Shown one piece after another: positions 8,836 to 18,126 of a stretch of DNA of 64,000 nt (within the stretch, counting starts at the first letter, position 1; each line of letters starts with the position of its first letter). Below the pieces are notes generated by a model, which had not been told where the DNA came from, searched no databases, and worked only from the letters and a program-made list of their open reading frames with translations. Origin of the DNA: Brachybacterium avium (GTDB lineage Bacteria; Actinomycetota; Actinomycetes; Actinomycetales; Dermabacteraceae); assembly GCF_002216795.1 (NCBI RefSeq), contig NZ_CP022316.1, forward strand, positions 1,984,001-2,048,000, written 5' to 3'. The position numbers and the translations under genes are program-made.

Positions 8836-9770
8836 TCGAAGCAATGGCCCCGGACGCGCCGCGCGCAGCGCCCGTCAAGGCCCGGACGTCCCGCATCAAG
8901 GACTCCACCTCGTACAAGGTCTTCACCGTCGTCAACATGGTGCTGCTGGTGCTCATGTGCGCGGTGATGCTCTACCCGTTCATCATGCTGCTCGCCCAAT
9001 CGTTCAGCTCTGCGGGAGCGATCAACGCGGGGAAGGTCAGCCTCTTCCCGGTCGGCTTCAACCTCGACACATATCGAGCGGTCGCCAACAACAACAGCTT
9101 CTGGCGCAGCTATGGCAACACCGTGGTCTACACGGTGATCGGCACGACGATCGCGATGGTGCTGACCACGACCTATGCCTTCGTGCTGTCCAAGAAGCAC
9201 CTGAAGGGGCGCGGCCTGCTCGTCGGCATCGCCGTGTTCACGATGTTCTTCAACGGCGGCATCGTCCCCAACTACGTCCTGATCTCTTCGCTGGGCATGA
9301 AGAACACCATGTGGGCGGTGATCCTCCCGCCGGCGCTGTCAGTCTTCAACCTCCTGGTGATGAAGGCGTTCTTCGAGAACCTGCCCGCCGATCTGGAGGA
9401 GGCGGCGCACATCGACGGCCTGTCCTGGTTCGGGATCTTCTTCCGCATCGTGCTGCCGCTGTCCAAGGCGGTCATCGCCACGATGGTGCTCTTCTACTCG
9501 GTGCAGTACTGGAACGACTGGTTCGCGGCGTTCCTCTACCTGGACCAGACCGACCTGTTCCCGGTGACCCTGTTCCTGAGGAACCTCATAGCCGGCGCCT
9601 CCACCGCGGCGTCGGAGGGGGCCGCGGCCTCCGGAGGCAGCGTCGACGACATCAACGCCAACATCCAGTCGGTGACGATGATCCTGATCCTGATCCCCAT
9701 CCTCTGCGTGTACCCGTTCGTGCAGCGGTACTTCGTCTCGGGGATCATGCTCGGCTCCGTCAAGGGCTGA
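8829..9770 (+). CDS. YtcP-type ABC sugar permease
   Basis: A 313-aa partner permease with six predicted membrane segments and the EAA loop EEAAHIDGLSWFGIFFRIVLP. The GTG at 8829 overlaps the end of the preceding permease gene; an ATG at 8844 is an alternative start. No ATP-binding subunit is encoded nearby, so the pair probably uses a shared MsmK/MsiK-like ATPase encoded elsewhere, as is known for CUT1 systems. A Ser/Ala/Gly-rich stretch lies near residue 265 (AASEGAAASGGSVDD). Confidence 0.9.
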   Translation: MVIEAMAPDAPRAAPVKARTSRIKDSTSYKVFTVVNMVLLVLMCAVMLYPFIMLLAQSFSSAGAINAGKVSLFPVGFNLDTYRAVANNNSFWRSYGNTVVYTVIGTTIAMVLTTTYAFVLSKKHLKGRGLLVGIAVFTMFFNGGIVPNYVLISSLGMKNTMWAVILPPALSVFNLLVMKAFFENLPADLEEAAHIDGLSWFGIFFRIVLPLSKAVIATMVLFYSVQYWNDWFAAFLYLDQTDLFPVTLFLRNLIAGASTAASEGAAASGGSVDDINANIQSVTMILILIPILCVYPFVQRYFVSGIMLGSVKG

Positions 9771-9775
9771 GCCCC

Positions 9776-9809
9776 AGCGCCCCGTCGGTCTCCATGGCCA
9801 CGGGGCGCT
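9776..9809 (+). terminator. Hairpin between importer operon and secreted xylanase gene
   Basis: Perfect 10-bp arms AGCGCCCCGT and ACGGGGCGCT with a 14-nt loop lie 5 nt after the permease stop. No T-run follows. It could be a terminator or an attenuator giving different expression of the xylanase 60 bp downstream. Confidence 0.55.
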
Positions 9810-9868
9810 CGCACGAGCAGTCGCAGTCCATCCACGCAGGACCAGACGATGACGTCGAAGGAGCCACT

Positions 9869-11050
9869 ATGAGACGCCGCGAGATCCTCACCGCCGGAGC
9901 GGTCGCCACCACGCTGGCCGCCGCCGGCCCCGCCGCCGCTGCCCCCGGCGGTTCTGGCAGGGGACCGAAGTCTCCACCGGGTAACGGGAGCACCACGCCT
10001 CCGGGCCTCGCGAAGAAGGACACCCTCGCCTTCGCGGCGGGGAGCACTCTGAAGATCGGCTGCGCCGTCGCCGGCGGCGGGCACCACCTCTCCCAGCCCT
10101 ACCCGGATCCGTTCACCGGGGACGATCCCTACCGCGAGGTGCTCGCGAAGGAGTTCACCTCGCTCTCGGCCGAGAACCAGATGAAGTGGGATCATCTGCG
10201 TCCCGCACCGGACACCTACGACTTCAGCGACGCCGACGCGATCATGGACTTCGCCGAGGCCAACGGGCAGGTGATGCGCGGCCACACCCTGATGTGGCAC
10301 AACCAGAACCCGGCCTGGCTGGAGGAGGGCGAGTACACGCCCGAGCAGCTGCGGGAGATCCTGAAGGAGCACATCGCCACGGTGGTCGGTCGCTACGCGG
10401 GCCACATGCAGCAGTGGGACGTGGTCAACGAGATCTTCGACGACGACGCCGCGCTGCGAACCTCCGGGAACATCTGGCTGCGCGAGTTGGGGACGGGGAT
10501 CATCGCGGACTGCTTCCGCTGGGCGCATGAGGCCGATCCGGAGGCGCTGCTGTTCTTCAACGACTACAACGTCGACGGCATCAACCCCAAGTCCGACGCC
10601 TACCACGCGCTCGTCAAGGACCTGCTCGCCGACGGGGTGCCGGTCCACGGCTTCTCGACCCAGGGGCACTTGTCGATCCGCTACGGATTCCCCGGGGATA
10701 TCCCCGAGAACCTCCAGCGCTTCGCCGATCTGGGTCTGCAGACGGCCATCACCGAGCTCGACGTGCGCATGGATCTGCCCGAGGGCGACGAACCGACGCC
10801 GGAGCAGCTCGAGCAGCAGGCGGATTACTACCGTCGCGTGACCGAGGCGGCGCTGTCCGTCGAGGGTTGCGAGTCACTGACCCTGTGGGGCGTGCTCGAC
10901 AAGTACTCGTGGGTGCCGGGCACCTTCCCCGGCGAAGGCGCGGCGACCGTGCTGTGGGACGACTTCTCCCGCAAGCCAGCCTACGATGCGATCCAGGATG
11001 CGCTCGCCGAGGCGAGCGGCCGGGCAGGGCACCCGGCGCTGCGGAGCTGA
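9869..11050 (+). CDS. GH10 endo-1,4-beta-xylanase, secreted via Tat
   Basis: A 393-aa secreted xylanase. MRRREILTAGAVATTLAAAG is a twin-arginine signal, followed by a Gly/Pro/Ser-rich linker and a single GH10 domain. It has SAENQMKWDHL, RGHTLMWHNQNP, the acid/base glutamate in QQWDVVNEIF and the nucleophile in AITELDVRMD, plus LTLWGVLDKYSWV. The ATG at 9869 is set by GAAGGAG upstream and by the signal peptide. No carbohydrate-binding module is present. It should cut polymeric xylan outside the cell and supply oligosaccharides to the importer encoded just upstream. Confidence 0.93.
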   Translation: MRRREILTAGAVATTLAAAGPAAAAPGGSGRGPKSPPGNGSTTPPGLAKKDTLAFAAGSTLKIGCAVAGGGHHLSQPYPDPFTGDDPYREVLAKEFTSLSAENQMKWDHLRPAPDTYDFSDADAIMDFAEANGQVMRGHTLMWHNQNPAWLEEGEYTPEQLREILKEHIATVVGRYAGHMQQWDVVNEIFDDDAALRTSGNIWLRELGTGIIADCFRWAHEADPEALLFFNDYNVDGINPKSDAYHALVKDLLADGVPVHGFSTQGHLSIRYGFPGDIPENLQRFADLGLQTAITELDVRMDLPEGDEPTPEQLEQQADYYRRVTEAALSVEGCESLTLWGVLDKYSWVPGTFPGEGAATVLWDDFSRKPAYDAIQDALAEASGRAGHPALRS

Positions 11051-11070
11051 CGGGCGCTCCGAAAGACTCA

Positions 11071-11109
11071 GCAGGGCGGGGCGGCGCCGCGGCACCGTCC
11101 CCGCCCTGC
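11071..11109. terminator. Terminator hairpin between convergent genes
   Basis: Perfect 11-bp arms GCAGGGCGGGG and CCCCGCCCTGC around a 17-nt loop, 20 nt after the xylanase stop and 11 nt before the end of the convergent GH67 gene. It can serve both directions. Confidence 0.75.
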
Positions 11110-11120
11110 TCTGTCCCCGG

Positions 11121-13170
11121 TCAGAAGATCGGGCGTCCCGTCTCGTCGGGGATCCCGGAGGCGCGGAAGAAGTAGGTGCGCAGCTGATCTCGCCATTCCT
11201 CGGCGGAGCGCTCCTGCTCCCGCAGCAGTGCTGTGACCCGTGCGTGCAGGGTCGCAGGAAGCTTCTCCTCCAGCTCCTGCCAGCGTGGACGAAGTGAGAG
11301 CACACGGTCATAGCCGTCTGCCCGCGAGTCGTAGATGTGCTGGATGACGGTCTTCCCGCTGTGCAGGCGGTGCGTGTACGGCACGTGGTGGAAGAACAGC
11401 AGCAGCTCGTCGGGGCAGGTCTGCACCGACTCGTAGAGCGAGGCCCACGGTTCCGGATACAGCCCCGCGAAGCCTGTCCCGGTCGCGACGGTGCGATCCA
11501 CGCCGATGCCGTCCCGGTCCGCGAAGTGATAGGTGCCCCAGGGGGTGTACTCGTAGCCATCGACGTCGGGCCCGTAGTGGTGGCCGGGCCGCACCATGAA
11601 ACCCGCCCTAGCGGTGCGGTGTAGCTCTCGTACAGCAGCCACGATTCGTCCAGCAGCTCGTGCAGGACCTCGTTGACCAGTGGATCGCTCCCGAAAGTGG
11701 CCCTGATCCACTCATCCAGGATCTGGTCCGGGGAGAGGTCCGCGTCCCAGGCCAGCCGGCCCAGGGCGAACAGGTTCGCCTGCGCGAGCGGATGGCCGGT
11801 CCAGAACTCGTCGGAGCCGACGTTGGAGACCGCGACGACCCCTCCCGGTCGCGCGGCCGTTCCCGCGACGAGCTGTGCGACCGTCGGTGCGGTCGCGGGA
11901 TCGTCGGAGTCGGGATCACCGAAGCGGAAGCGCAGGTTCTCGCTCCACCAGGGCGCGAGATAGCACAGGTGCTTCTGCTGCCCGGTGTACTCCTGAGTGA
12001 CCTGCAGTTCGACAGCGAGGCGGGTGCGGGGCATTACCCCGATCACGGGGAGACGGCCTCGCGGACCTGGAAGTCCATCGGTCCGTGCTTGACCTGCACG
12101 ATCACGTTCTCGTCGAAGCTGCCGTCAAGCGGCGCGAAGTGGTCGTGGGCGGCGCGGGCGCGGTCGGTCCGGCGGTCGCGCCAGTCCTGACGGTGGTCGT
12201 AGACGAACGCTCGCCAGAACACCTCCCCGCCGTGCGGGGACAGGGCACGGGCCAGCAGGTTCGCTCCGTCGGCATGATCTCTGCCGTAGGCGAATGGTCC
12301 GGGCTGGCCCTCGGAGTCCGCCTTGACGACGAAGCCGCCGAAGTCGGGGATCCGCGCGTAGATCGTCTCGGCCGTGGCGCGCCACCAATCCTGCACCGAG
12401 GCGTCCCACGGATCAGAGGTCTCCAGGTCTCCCAGCAGGATCGGCGAGGCGAAGGAGACGGCGAGGAGCACGGAGATGCCCTGGGCGCGAAAGATCTCCG
12501 CGAGGCGAGCCACCTGGTCCAGGCGCGTAGTCAGCAGCGTCGCCTCGCGCCTGTGGACGTTGACGTTGTTGATCGCGACCCGGTTGATGCCGATGGAGGC
12601 CAGCAGTCTCGCGTAGTGCTCCACCCGGGTCAGATCCGCACGCAGCTCTCCGTCCTCGTAGAACAGCGATCCGCCGGCATAGCCGCGCTCGACCTGCCCC
12701 ATCACGGGATGGACGGTCAGGTTGTCCCAGTGGTCCACCATCCGTATGGCCTGCGCAGGGGCGCGCAAGGCCCAGACTCCGTGAGCCGTCGGAGCCTGCC
12801 CCAGGACGACCGCATAGAACCCGTGCAACAGGCCACGGCCCGCTCCGATGACGGTGAGGCGGTCGCCGTCGGCCCGCAGTGCATACGCCTCCTCGCCGGC
12901 GGCGACGAGCTCCTCGAGCAGCGGCGAGGGCGGACCGTCCATCGCTGCGGTCTCCTGCGCCGCAGCACCCGGATCCCACAGGCGCAACGAGCCCTCGGCA
13001 CCGGCAGCCAGTGCGCGCAGCCGGGCGATCTCTCCGTCGACCGTGGTCGCGAGAGGACCACCCGCACGGAGCTGGATCTCGCGCGGCAGGCGAGCTGCGG
13101 CGTGCTCGCCGAGCCAGGCCAGATCGGTGAGGGCGGCGGCGGTGCCATGATCAGCGGGGGCAGCGCTCAC
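11121..13170 (-). CDS. GH67 alpha-glucuronidase (two apparent frameshifts)
   Basis: Removes 4-O-methylglucuronic acid from glucuronoxylo-oligosaccharides in the cytoplasm. There is no signal peptide. Conserved GH67 blocks are visible: [18 protein letters not shown], the catalytic-acid block [41 protein letters not shown] (catalytic base region), and [19 protein letters not shown]. The frame breaks at the G run 12047-12050 and at the C run 11606-11608. Adding one base at each joins the three pieces into 683 aa, normal for the family. GTG at 13170 overlaps the stop of the upstream esterase gene (GTGA). If the breaks were real, the catalytic base would be lost. Confidence 0.88.
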
Positions 13171-14150
13171 ATGTGCTCACGCAGCCACTCGAGCTGGCGA
13201 CGCTGCTGGGTGGGGCCGCCGCCCTCGTGGTTGTTGTACGGGTAGATGACGATCTCCCGCTCCGGGTCAGTGCCGGTCGCGCCGCCGTAGAGGTTGTACG
13301 CCGCGAACACTGTCGACGGTGGGCAGATCATGTCCCTCAAGGCCACCGAGAACATCGCTGGAGCGGTCGCACGCCGCCCCAGGTGCAGGGCGTCGACATA
13401 GGCCAACGTGGCGAAGGTCTGCTCTTCGCGGTCCCGGTGCACCGAGAGGTAGCGCACGATCTCCTGGTACGGGTCGGCATCGGTGATGTCGATGGCGCGG
13501 CGCATGTGGGTGAGGAACGGGACGTTCGTGAGCAGGGCGTCGACGTCGGGCACCAGGCCCGCGGCACTGAGCGCGAGCCCACCGCCCTGGCTGTTGCCGG
13601 TGACCGCCACACGGCCATCGGACCCGGGGAGAGCTCGGGCGGCGTCCACGGCCCGTACCGCATCGGTGAGCAGGCGCGTGAGGTAAGAGGTGTGGGGCGA
13701 CTCGATGCCCCGGGTCATCACGCCCGGCACCGCCGGACCGGAGCCGACGGGATCGACGGTGTGGCCGCCCGCTCCCCAGGCCGAGCCCTGGCCGCGCGAG
13801 TCCATCAGCAGGTGCCCGTAGCCGGCGGCCGCCCAGGCCAGGCGTTCGAGCGGCTCCCCGCGGCCACCGCCGTACCCCAGGTACTCGACGATCACCGGGA
13901 GGTCAGGCTTGGCGCCGGCAGGCCGGTTGTACCAAGCGCGCACGGGGGCGCCGTCGTGGCCTGCGAAGCTCACGTCCCAGGTGTCGACCAGCATCAAGCC
14001 GTTGTCCACTTGCTCGAGCGAGAGGATCGGGGTGGAGACGGCCCGGGAGCGACCAAGAGTCTCGGCCCAGAACGACGTGAGGTCGTCGGGCTCCGTGAGC
14101 TGCGGGCGGTACTCCCGCAGCGCTTCGAGGGACATGTCGAACAGCGCCAT
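13167..14150 (-). CDS. CE7 acetylxylan esterase / cephalosporin-C deacetylase
   Basis: A 327-aa alpha/beta hydrolase of carbohydrate esterase family 7, deacetylating xylo-oligosaccharides, probably in the cytoplasm (no signal peptide). It shows the [11 protein letters not shown] block, the nucleophile in [12 protein letters not shown], the acid in [17 protein letters not shown] and the histidine in [10 protein letters not shown]. The ATG at 14150 has GGAGG upstream. It is coupled to the GH67 gene by a GTGA overlap. The pair forms a side-chain-removal operon divergent from the LacI gene. Confidence 0.92.
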   Translation of the reverse strand: MALFDMSLEALREYRPQLTEPDDLTSFWAETLGRSRAVSTPILSLEQVDNGLMLVDTWDVSFAGHDGAPVRAWYNRPAGAKPDLPVIVEYLGYGGGRGEPLERLAWAAAGYGHLLMDSRGQGSAWGAGGHTVDPVGSGPAVPGVMTRGIESPHTSYLTRLLTDAVRAVDAARALPGSDGRVAVTGNSQGGGLALSAAGLVPDVDALLTNVPFLTHMRRAIDITDADPYQEIVRYLSVHRDREEQTFATLAYVDALHLGRRATAPAMFSVALRDMICPPSTVFAAYNLYGGATGTDPEREIVIYPYNNHEGGGPTQQRRQLEWLREHM

Positions 14151-14222
14151 GCAGGAGCCTCCACGGTGAGTGCCGGGGCAGAGGATCTGAGAGCCCGGTG
14201 TGCGAAAATGACATAAAACACA

Positions 14223-14235
14223 ACTGAAAGTTGCG
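14223..14235. promoter_or_regulatory. CAACTGAAAGTTG operator candidate between esterase and lacI genes
   Basis: A perfect palindrome (arms CAACT/AGTTG around GAA) about 75 bp upstream of the esterase start and 113 bp upstream of the LacI start, in AT-richer DNA likely to hold both promoters. It shares ACTGAAAGT with 1025-1033. It is likely the site of the adjacent LacI protein. Confidence 0.5.
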
Positions 14236-14347
14236 CTATGATTTAGGTTAGAGGCGGCAGAGGTGCCGGTCAAGGCCTGCTCGAGCCGGGTAGTGTCCGT
14301 GGTGGAGACTCCGGGGGCGGGCCTCGGAGGCAGGGAGGGGTGAGGTC

Positions 14348-15394
14348 ATGGCGCACAGCGATGCGCGCAGCGAGCGCGTCACGCTGAAGGCGGTGGCGGA
14401 GAAGGCGGGGGTCTCCCTGGCGACCGCCTCGAAGGTGATGAACGGACGTGCCGACGTGCGACAGTCGACGCGCGAGACCGTCGCTCAGGCCGCCCGCGAT
14501 CTCGGTTATCAGCCCAAACGACGGGAGGCCGCTCGCCGGCGCTCGGCGTTGATCCATTTCGATACCCTCACCAGCCCCTACTCCCTGCAGGTGCTTGAGG
14601 GTGCGGAGCAGGCCGCGCACCGAGCGGACGTGGATCTGATCGTGGTCAGTGGGGACCAGACCCCCGCCGGCCTCTCGCGGGCCTGGATGGTCGAGGTCGC
14701 CTCCCGGGGGGTTGAGGGCGTCATCCTGGTGACCACGCCGATCGGAGCCCGGCATGCCCGCTGGAGCAGGGATCTCTCGCTTCCGCTGATCGCTATCGAT
14801 CCGGTGTCCATCGATCCTGACGTCGAGGGGGTTGTCACCATCTCGGCCACCAACTGGGAGGGCGGCGGTACCGCCGTCCAACACCTGCTGGACCTCGGGC
14901 ATCGCCGGATCGGCGTGCTGGCGGGTCCGGAGGACTCGGTCCCGGCGCGCCAGCGGCTCCAGGGCTACCACTCCGCGCTCGGTTCGGTCGGCGTCCAGTG
15001 GGAGCGGGACCTGATCGAGCACGGCAGCTTCTCCTACGAGGACGGTCAGCGCGGCGCCGAGCGGCTGCTGCAGCTGCCCGAGCCGCCGACGGCGATCTTC
15101 GCCATCGCCGACACCTTGGCGGTGGGGGCCCTGCGCGCGGCTCGCCAGCTCGGAGTCGAGGTGCCCGACGAGCTCAGCGTGGTCAGCTTCGACGACACGA
15201 TGATCGCCCAGTGGACCCACCCGCAGCTCACCGCCGTGCGGCAGCCGCTGTTCTCGATGGGGCAGGTCGCGATCGAACGGCTGCTCGCGCTGTCCTCCGA
15301 CCCCGGACTCTTCTCCCACCCCTTCAAGCTGGAGACCCAGCTCATCGAGCGGGAATCGACAGCCCCCGCCCGATCCATGCCCCCGGATCGTTGA
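14348..15394 (+). CDS. LacI-family transcriptional regulator
   Basis: A 348-aa regulator. The helix-turn-helix is at residues 12-35 (TLKAVAEKAGVSLATASKVM), followed by the hinge region and a periplasmic-binding-like sensor domain (VTISATNWEGGG, HLLDLGHRRIGVLAG, VVSFDDTMIAQWTHPQLTAV). The ATG at 14348 follows a GGAGG-rich stretch. It is divergent from the CE7-GH67 operon and probably represses that operon and other xylan genes until an oligosaccharide binds. Its last 53 bp overlap the 3' end of the convergent ROK gene. Confidence 0.9.
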   Translation: MAHSDARSERVTLKAVAEKAGVSLATASKVMNGRADVRQSTRETVAQAARDLGYQPKRREAARRRSALIHFDTLTSPYSLQVLEGAEQAAHRADVDLIVVSGDQTPAGLSRAWMVEVASRGVEGVILVTTPIGARHARWSRDLSLPLIAIDPVSIDPDVEGVVTISATNWEGGGTAVQHLLDLGHRRIGVLAGPEDSVPARQRLQGYHSALGSVGVQWERDLIEHGSFSYEDGQRGAERLLQLPEPPTAIFAIADTLAVGALRAARQLGVEVPDELSVVSFDDTMIAQWTHPQLTAVRQPLFSMGQVAIERLLALSSDPGLFSHPFKLETQLIERESTAPARSMPPDR

Positions 15395-16528
15395 ACACCG
15401 ACTGCAGCGCCGCCCGCGCCGCACCGCGCAGGGCCGGGTCGGTGAGGCCGTCGGACCTCTCGATGAGCACGGGCCCGGCCTCGATCGCCAAGGCGTGACG
15501 CTCGACGGTCTCGCGGACCACGGGCTCCAGCTCCTCCGCGATCGGGGCCAGGTATCCGGACAGGACCACGGTGGTCAGGTCCAGGATGTTCAGGGCGTTG
15601 GCGATCGCGAGCCCGAGCGAGCGTCCGATCAGGCCGATCACCTCGGAGCGGTCCCGGGTCAGGGCGAGCGCGTCGACCAGGTCCTCGATGAGGGTGTCGT
15701 CGCCGAGTCCGGCGCGCTCGCGCAGTGCGTGGTAGGAGACGTAGGCCTCGAGGCAGCCGCGACGGCCGCAGCGGCACAGGGCGCCTCCGGGCTCGATGAC
15801 GGTGTGCCCGAACTCCCCGGCCCAGCCGTGGGCGCCGGTCATCAGCGCCCCGTCGATCACGACCGCGCCACCGATGCCGGTCGAACCGCGCAGATAGATG
15901 AAGGACTCGCCCGGCCGCTGGTCGATCTCGGTGAGGACCGACAGGCGGTTGTCGTTCTGGGCCCGCACCGTCAGCCCCGTGAGCTCCGGGTGGTCGAGCA
16001 GTCGGCCGACCAGCGGCACCTCGGTCCAGTCCAGGTTCGGGCCGAGAGCACCCGGCCGTCGTCCGGGGCGATGCGGCCGGGGACCGCGACGACCACCTCG
16101 ACCACCGGCGGGTCGCCCGCCTCGGCGCGCACCTCGCCGACCAGCTCGGCGGCGAGGTCGATCGCTTCCTCGGCGGAGGCCGCGGTGACTTTCAGGTACT
16201 CGATGCGGTGACCGAGCACCCGGCCCGCCAGGTCGATCCCGAGGCAGGCGACATGGTCGGCCGCGATCTCCAGGCCGATCGCGAGCAGGGTTCCGCGAGC
16301 AGGGCTCAGCGGCACCATCGGCCGACCGGCGCCGGTGGACAGGGGGGAGCCCTCCTCGACGAGGTCGGCGTCCACCAGTTCCTCGATCAGCTTGGAGACC
16401 GTGGGTTTGGTGAGCCGGGTGAGCTTGGCGAGCCTGGCGCGAGAGGTGGGGGTGGAGGTCGCGGAGGCCGCGGCCAGGGCGACGAGGATCGCGGACAGGT
16501 TGTGCTCGCGCAGATGTGTGGACTGCAT
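15342..16528 (-). CDS. ROK-family repressor, XylR-like (apparent frameshift at 16039-16041)
   Basis: A regulator with an N-terminal winged helix (RLAKLTRLTKPTVSKLIEEL) and a C-terminal ROK sugar-kinase-like domain with GGAVVIDG, HGWAGEFGHTVIEPGGALCRCGRRGCLEAY, including the zinc-binding CxCGxxGCxE motif. The frame breaks at the three-G run 16039-16041 (after GRVLSA); one extra base gives APNLDWTEVPLVG and a 395-aa protein. The ATG at 16528 has GAAGAGG upstream. It is divergent from xylA with a large operator between them, so it probably represses xylA/xylB without xylose, as in XylR systems. Confidence 0.88.
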
Positions 16529-16601
16529 CCGGACCTCTTCCTCGGCTTCCTTGCGCTCGGGCGGGCGGTGCTGACGCTCAGACCCCCGCCCCGCGAGAAG
16601 C

Positions 16602-16642
16602 TTGGCATACCGCCGTTAGTTACGGTACCTTACTAACAGCGG
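16602..16642 (+). promoter_or_regulatory. xylA promoter with XylR-type operator
   Basis: TTGGCA (16602-16607) and TACCTT (16626-16631) form a -35/-10 pair with an 18-bp spacer. Spacer and -10 lie in an imperfect palindrome at 16610-16642: CCGC, then GTTAGT (16615-16620), an 11-bp centre, ACTAAC (16632-16637), then GCGG. The layout suits a repressor encoded by the divergent ROK gene. Confidence 0.65.
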
Positions 16643-16674
16643 CAGATGCCGATCGACGATGAAGGAGCACTCCG

Positions 16675-17868
16675 ATGACCGCCCCCACTCCCACCCGTGA
16701 CGACAAGTTCTCCTTCGGCCTGTGGACCACGGGCTGGCAGGCCCAGGACCAGTTCGGCGCCGCGACCCGCCCGCCGCTCGAGCTGAGCACCCACATCCGC
16801 AAGCTCTCCGAGCTCGGCGCCTGGGGCTTCACCTTCCACGACAACGACGTGATCCCCTTCGACGCGACCCCCGCGGAGCGCCAGAAGATCATCGACCAGC
16901 TGAAGTCCGTCACCGACGAGACCGGGCTCGTGATCGAGATGGTCACCACCGACACCTTCGCCCATCCCGTCTTCAAGGACGGCGCGTTCACCTCCAACGA
17001 CCGCGATGTGCGCCGCTTCGGACTGCGCAAGGTGCTCGCGAACGTGGACCTCGCCGCCGAGCTCGGCGCGAGCACCTTCGTGATGTGGGGCGGCCGTGAG
17101 GGCTCCGAGTACGACGGCTCCAAGGACCTCTTCGCCGCGCTGGAGCGCTACCGCGAAGGCCTGGACACCGTGGCCGGGTACATCAAGGACAAGGGCTACG
17201 ACCTGCGCATCGGCCTCGAGCCGAAGCCGAACGAGCCCCGCGGCAACATCTTCCTGCCCACCGTGGGCCATGCGCTGGCCTTCATCGAGCAGCTCGAGCA
17301 CGGCGACATCGTGGGCATCAACCCCGAGACCGGCCACGAGCAGATGGCGACGCTGAACTACACCCACGGCCTCGCCCAGGCGCTGTGGAGCGAGAAGCTC
17401 TTCCACATCGACCTCAACGGCCAGCACGGCCCGATGTACGACCAGGACCTGGTGTTCGGTCACGGCGATCTGATCAGCGCCTTCTTCACCGTCGACCTGC
17501 TCGAGAATGGCTTCCCCTCGAAGCCCGGCGCCTACGAGGGTGCCCGTCACTTCGACTTCAAGCCCTCGCGCACCGAGCATGAGAAGGGCCAGTACGACTC
17601 CGCCGCGGCGAACATGGAGATGTACCTGATGCTCAAGGAGCGCGCCCTGGCGTTCCGTCAGGACGCCGAGGTCCAGGAGGCGCTGAAGTACTCCGGCATC
17701 GAGGAGCTCGCTGAGCCGACCCTCGCCGAGGGCGAGTCGCTCGAGGACCTGCTCGCGGACCGCTCCACCTTCGAGGACTTCGACGCGGACAAGGCCGGCG
17801 AGCGCAACTTCGGCTTCGTGCGCCTGCAGCAGCTGGCCATGCAGCACCTGCTCGGCTTCCGCGCCTGA
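16675..17868 (+). CDS. xylA: Xylose isomerase
   Basis: A 397-aa cytoplasmic enzyme converting D-xylose to D-xylulose. It is the shorter actinobacterial (class I) type. Seen are the active-site histidine region [26 protein letters not shown], the metal ligands in [23 protein letters not shown] and [23 protein letters not shown]. The ATG at 16675 has GAAGGAG at a good distance. It is divergent from the ROK regulator gene and 259 bp upstream of xylB, with a palindromic repeat element between them. Confidence 0.97.
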   Translation: MTAPTPTRDDKFSFGLWTTGWQAQDQFGAATRPPLELSTHIRKLSELGAWGFTFHDNDVIPFDATPAERQKIIDQLKSVTDETGLVIEMVTTDTFAHPVFKDGAFTSNDRDVRRFGLRKVLANVDLAAELGASTFVMWGGREGSEYDGSKDLFAALERYREGLDTVAGYIKDKGYDLRIGLEPKPNEPRGNIFLPTVGHALAFIEQLEHGDIVGINPETGHEQMATLNYTHGLAQALWSEKLFHIDLNGQHGPMYDQDLVFGHGDLISAFFTVDLLENGFPSKPGAYEGARHFDFKPSRTEHEKGQYDSAAANMEMYLMLKERALAFRQDAEVQEALKYSGIEELAEPTLAEGESLEDLLADRSTFEDFDADKAGERNFGFVRLQQLAMQHLLGFRA

Positions 17869-17937
17869 GCCACGGGGCGGCGCGGGCCCTGACCGCGCCG
17901 ACCCGACCGCGCCGCCTGATTCCCGTGGTGGCGGATT

Positions 17938-18009
17938 GCATCCACTGGCGCTGAGTCAGCATGCGTCCCGTCTAGGCGGGTCGTGTGCTGGCAGGGCGCC
18001 AGTGGATGC
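17938..18009. repeat. Long palindromic REP-like element, copy A
   Basis: Perfect 14-bp outer arms (GCATCCACTGGCGC at 17938-17951; its complement at 17996-18009) enclose an inner, less perfect stem that begins CAGCATGCGTCCCG. A related element lies at 51106-51175, sharing the ACTGGCG arm and the CAGCATGCG inner arm. It sits between xylA and xylB and may also act as a processing or attenuation site. Confidence 0.7.
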
Positions 18010-18067
18010 GGCAGAGTGGTTCACTCGGCGCCAGCGGATGCGGCAGAGCGGCTCACTCGACGCCACT
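18004..18067. repeat. Two imperfect 32-bp direct repeats before xylB
   Basis: GGATGCGGCAGAG begins at 18004 and again at 18036; the 32-bp units differ at about five positions. The first unit overlaps the right arm of the palindromic element. A short ATACGGTGAC duplication follows just downstream. Confidence 0.6.
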
Positions 18068-18126
18068 GCATACGGTGACTGGATACGGTGACCTGCTCGA
18101 CCCTCCGACCTGCAAAGGACCCCCTG

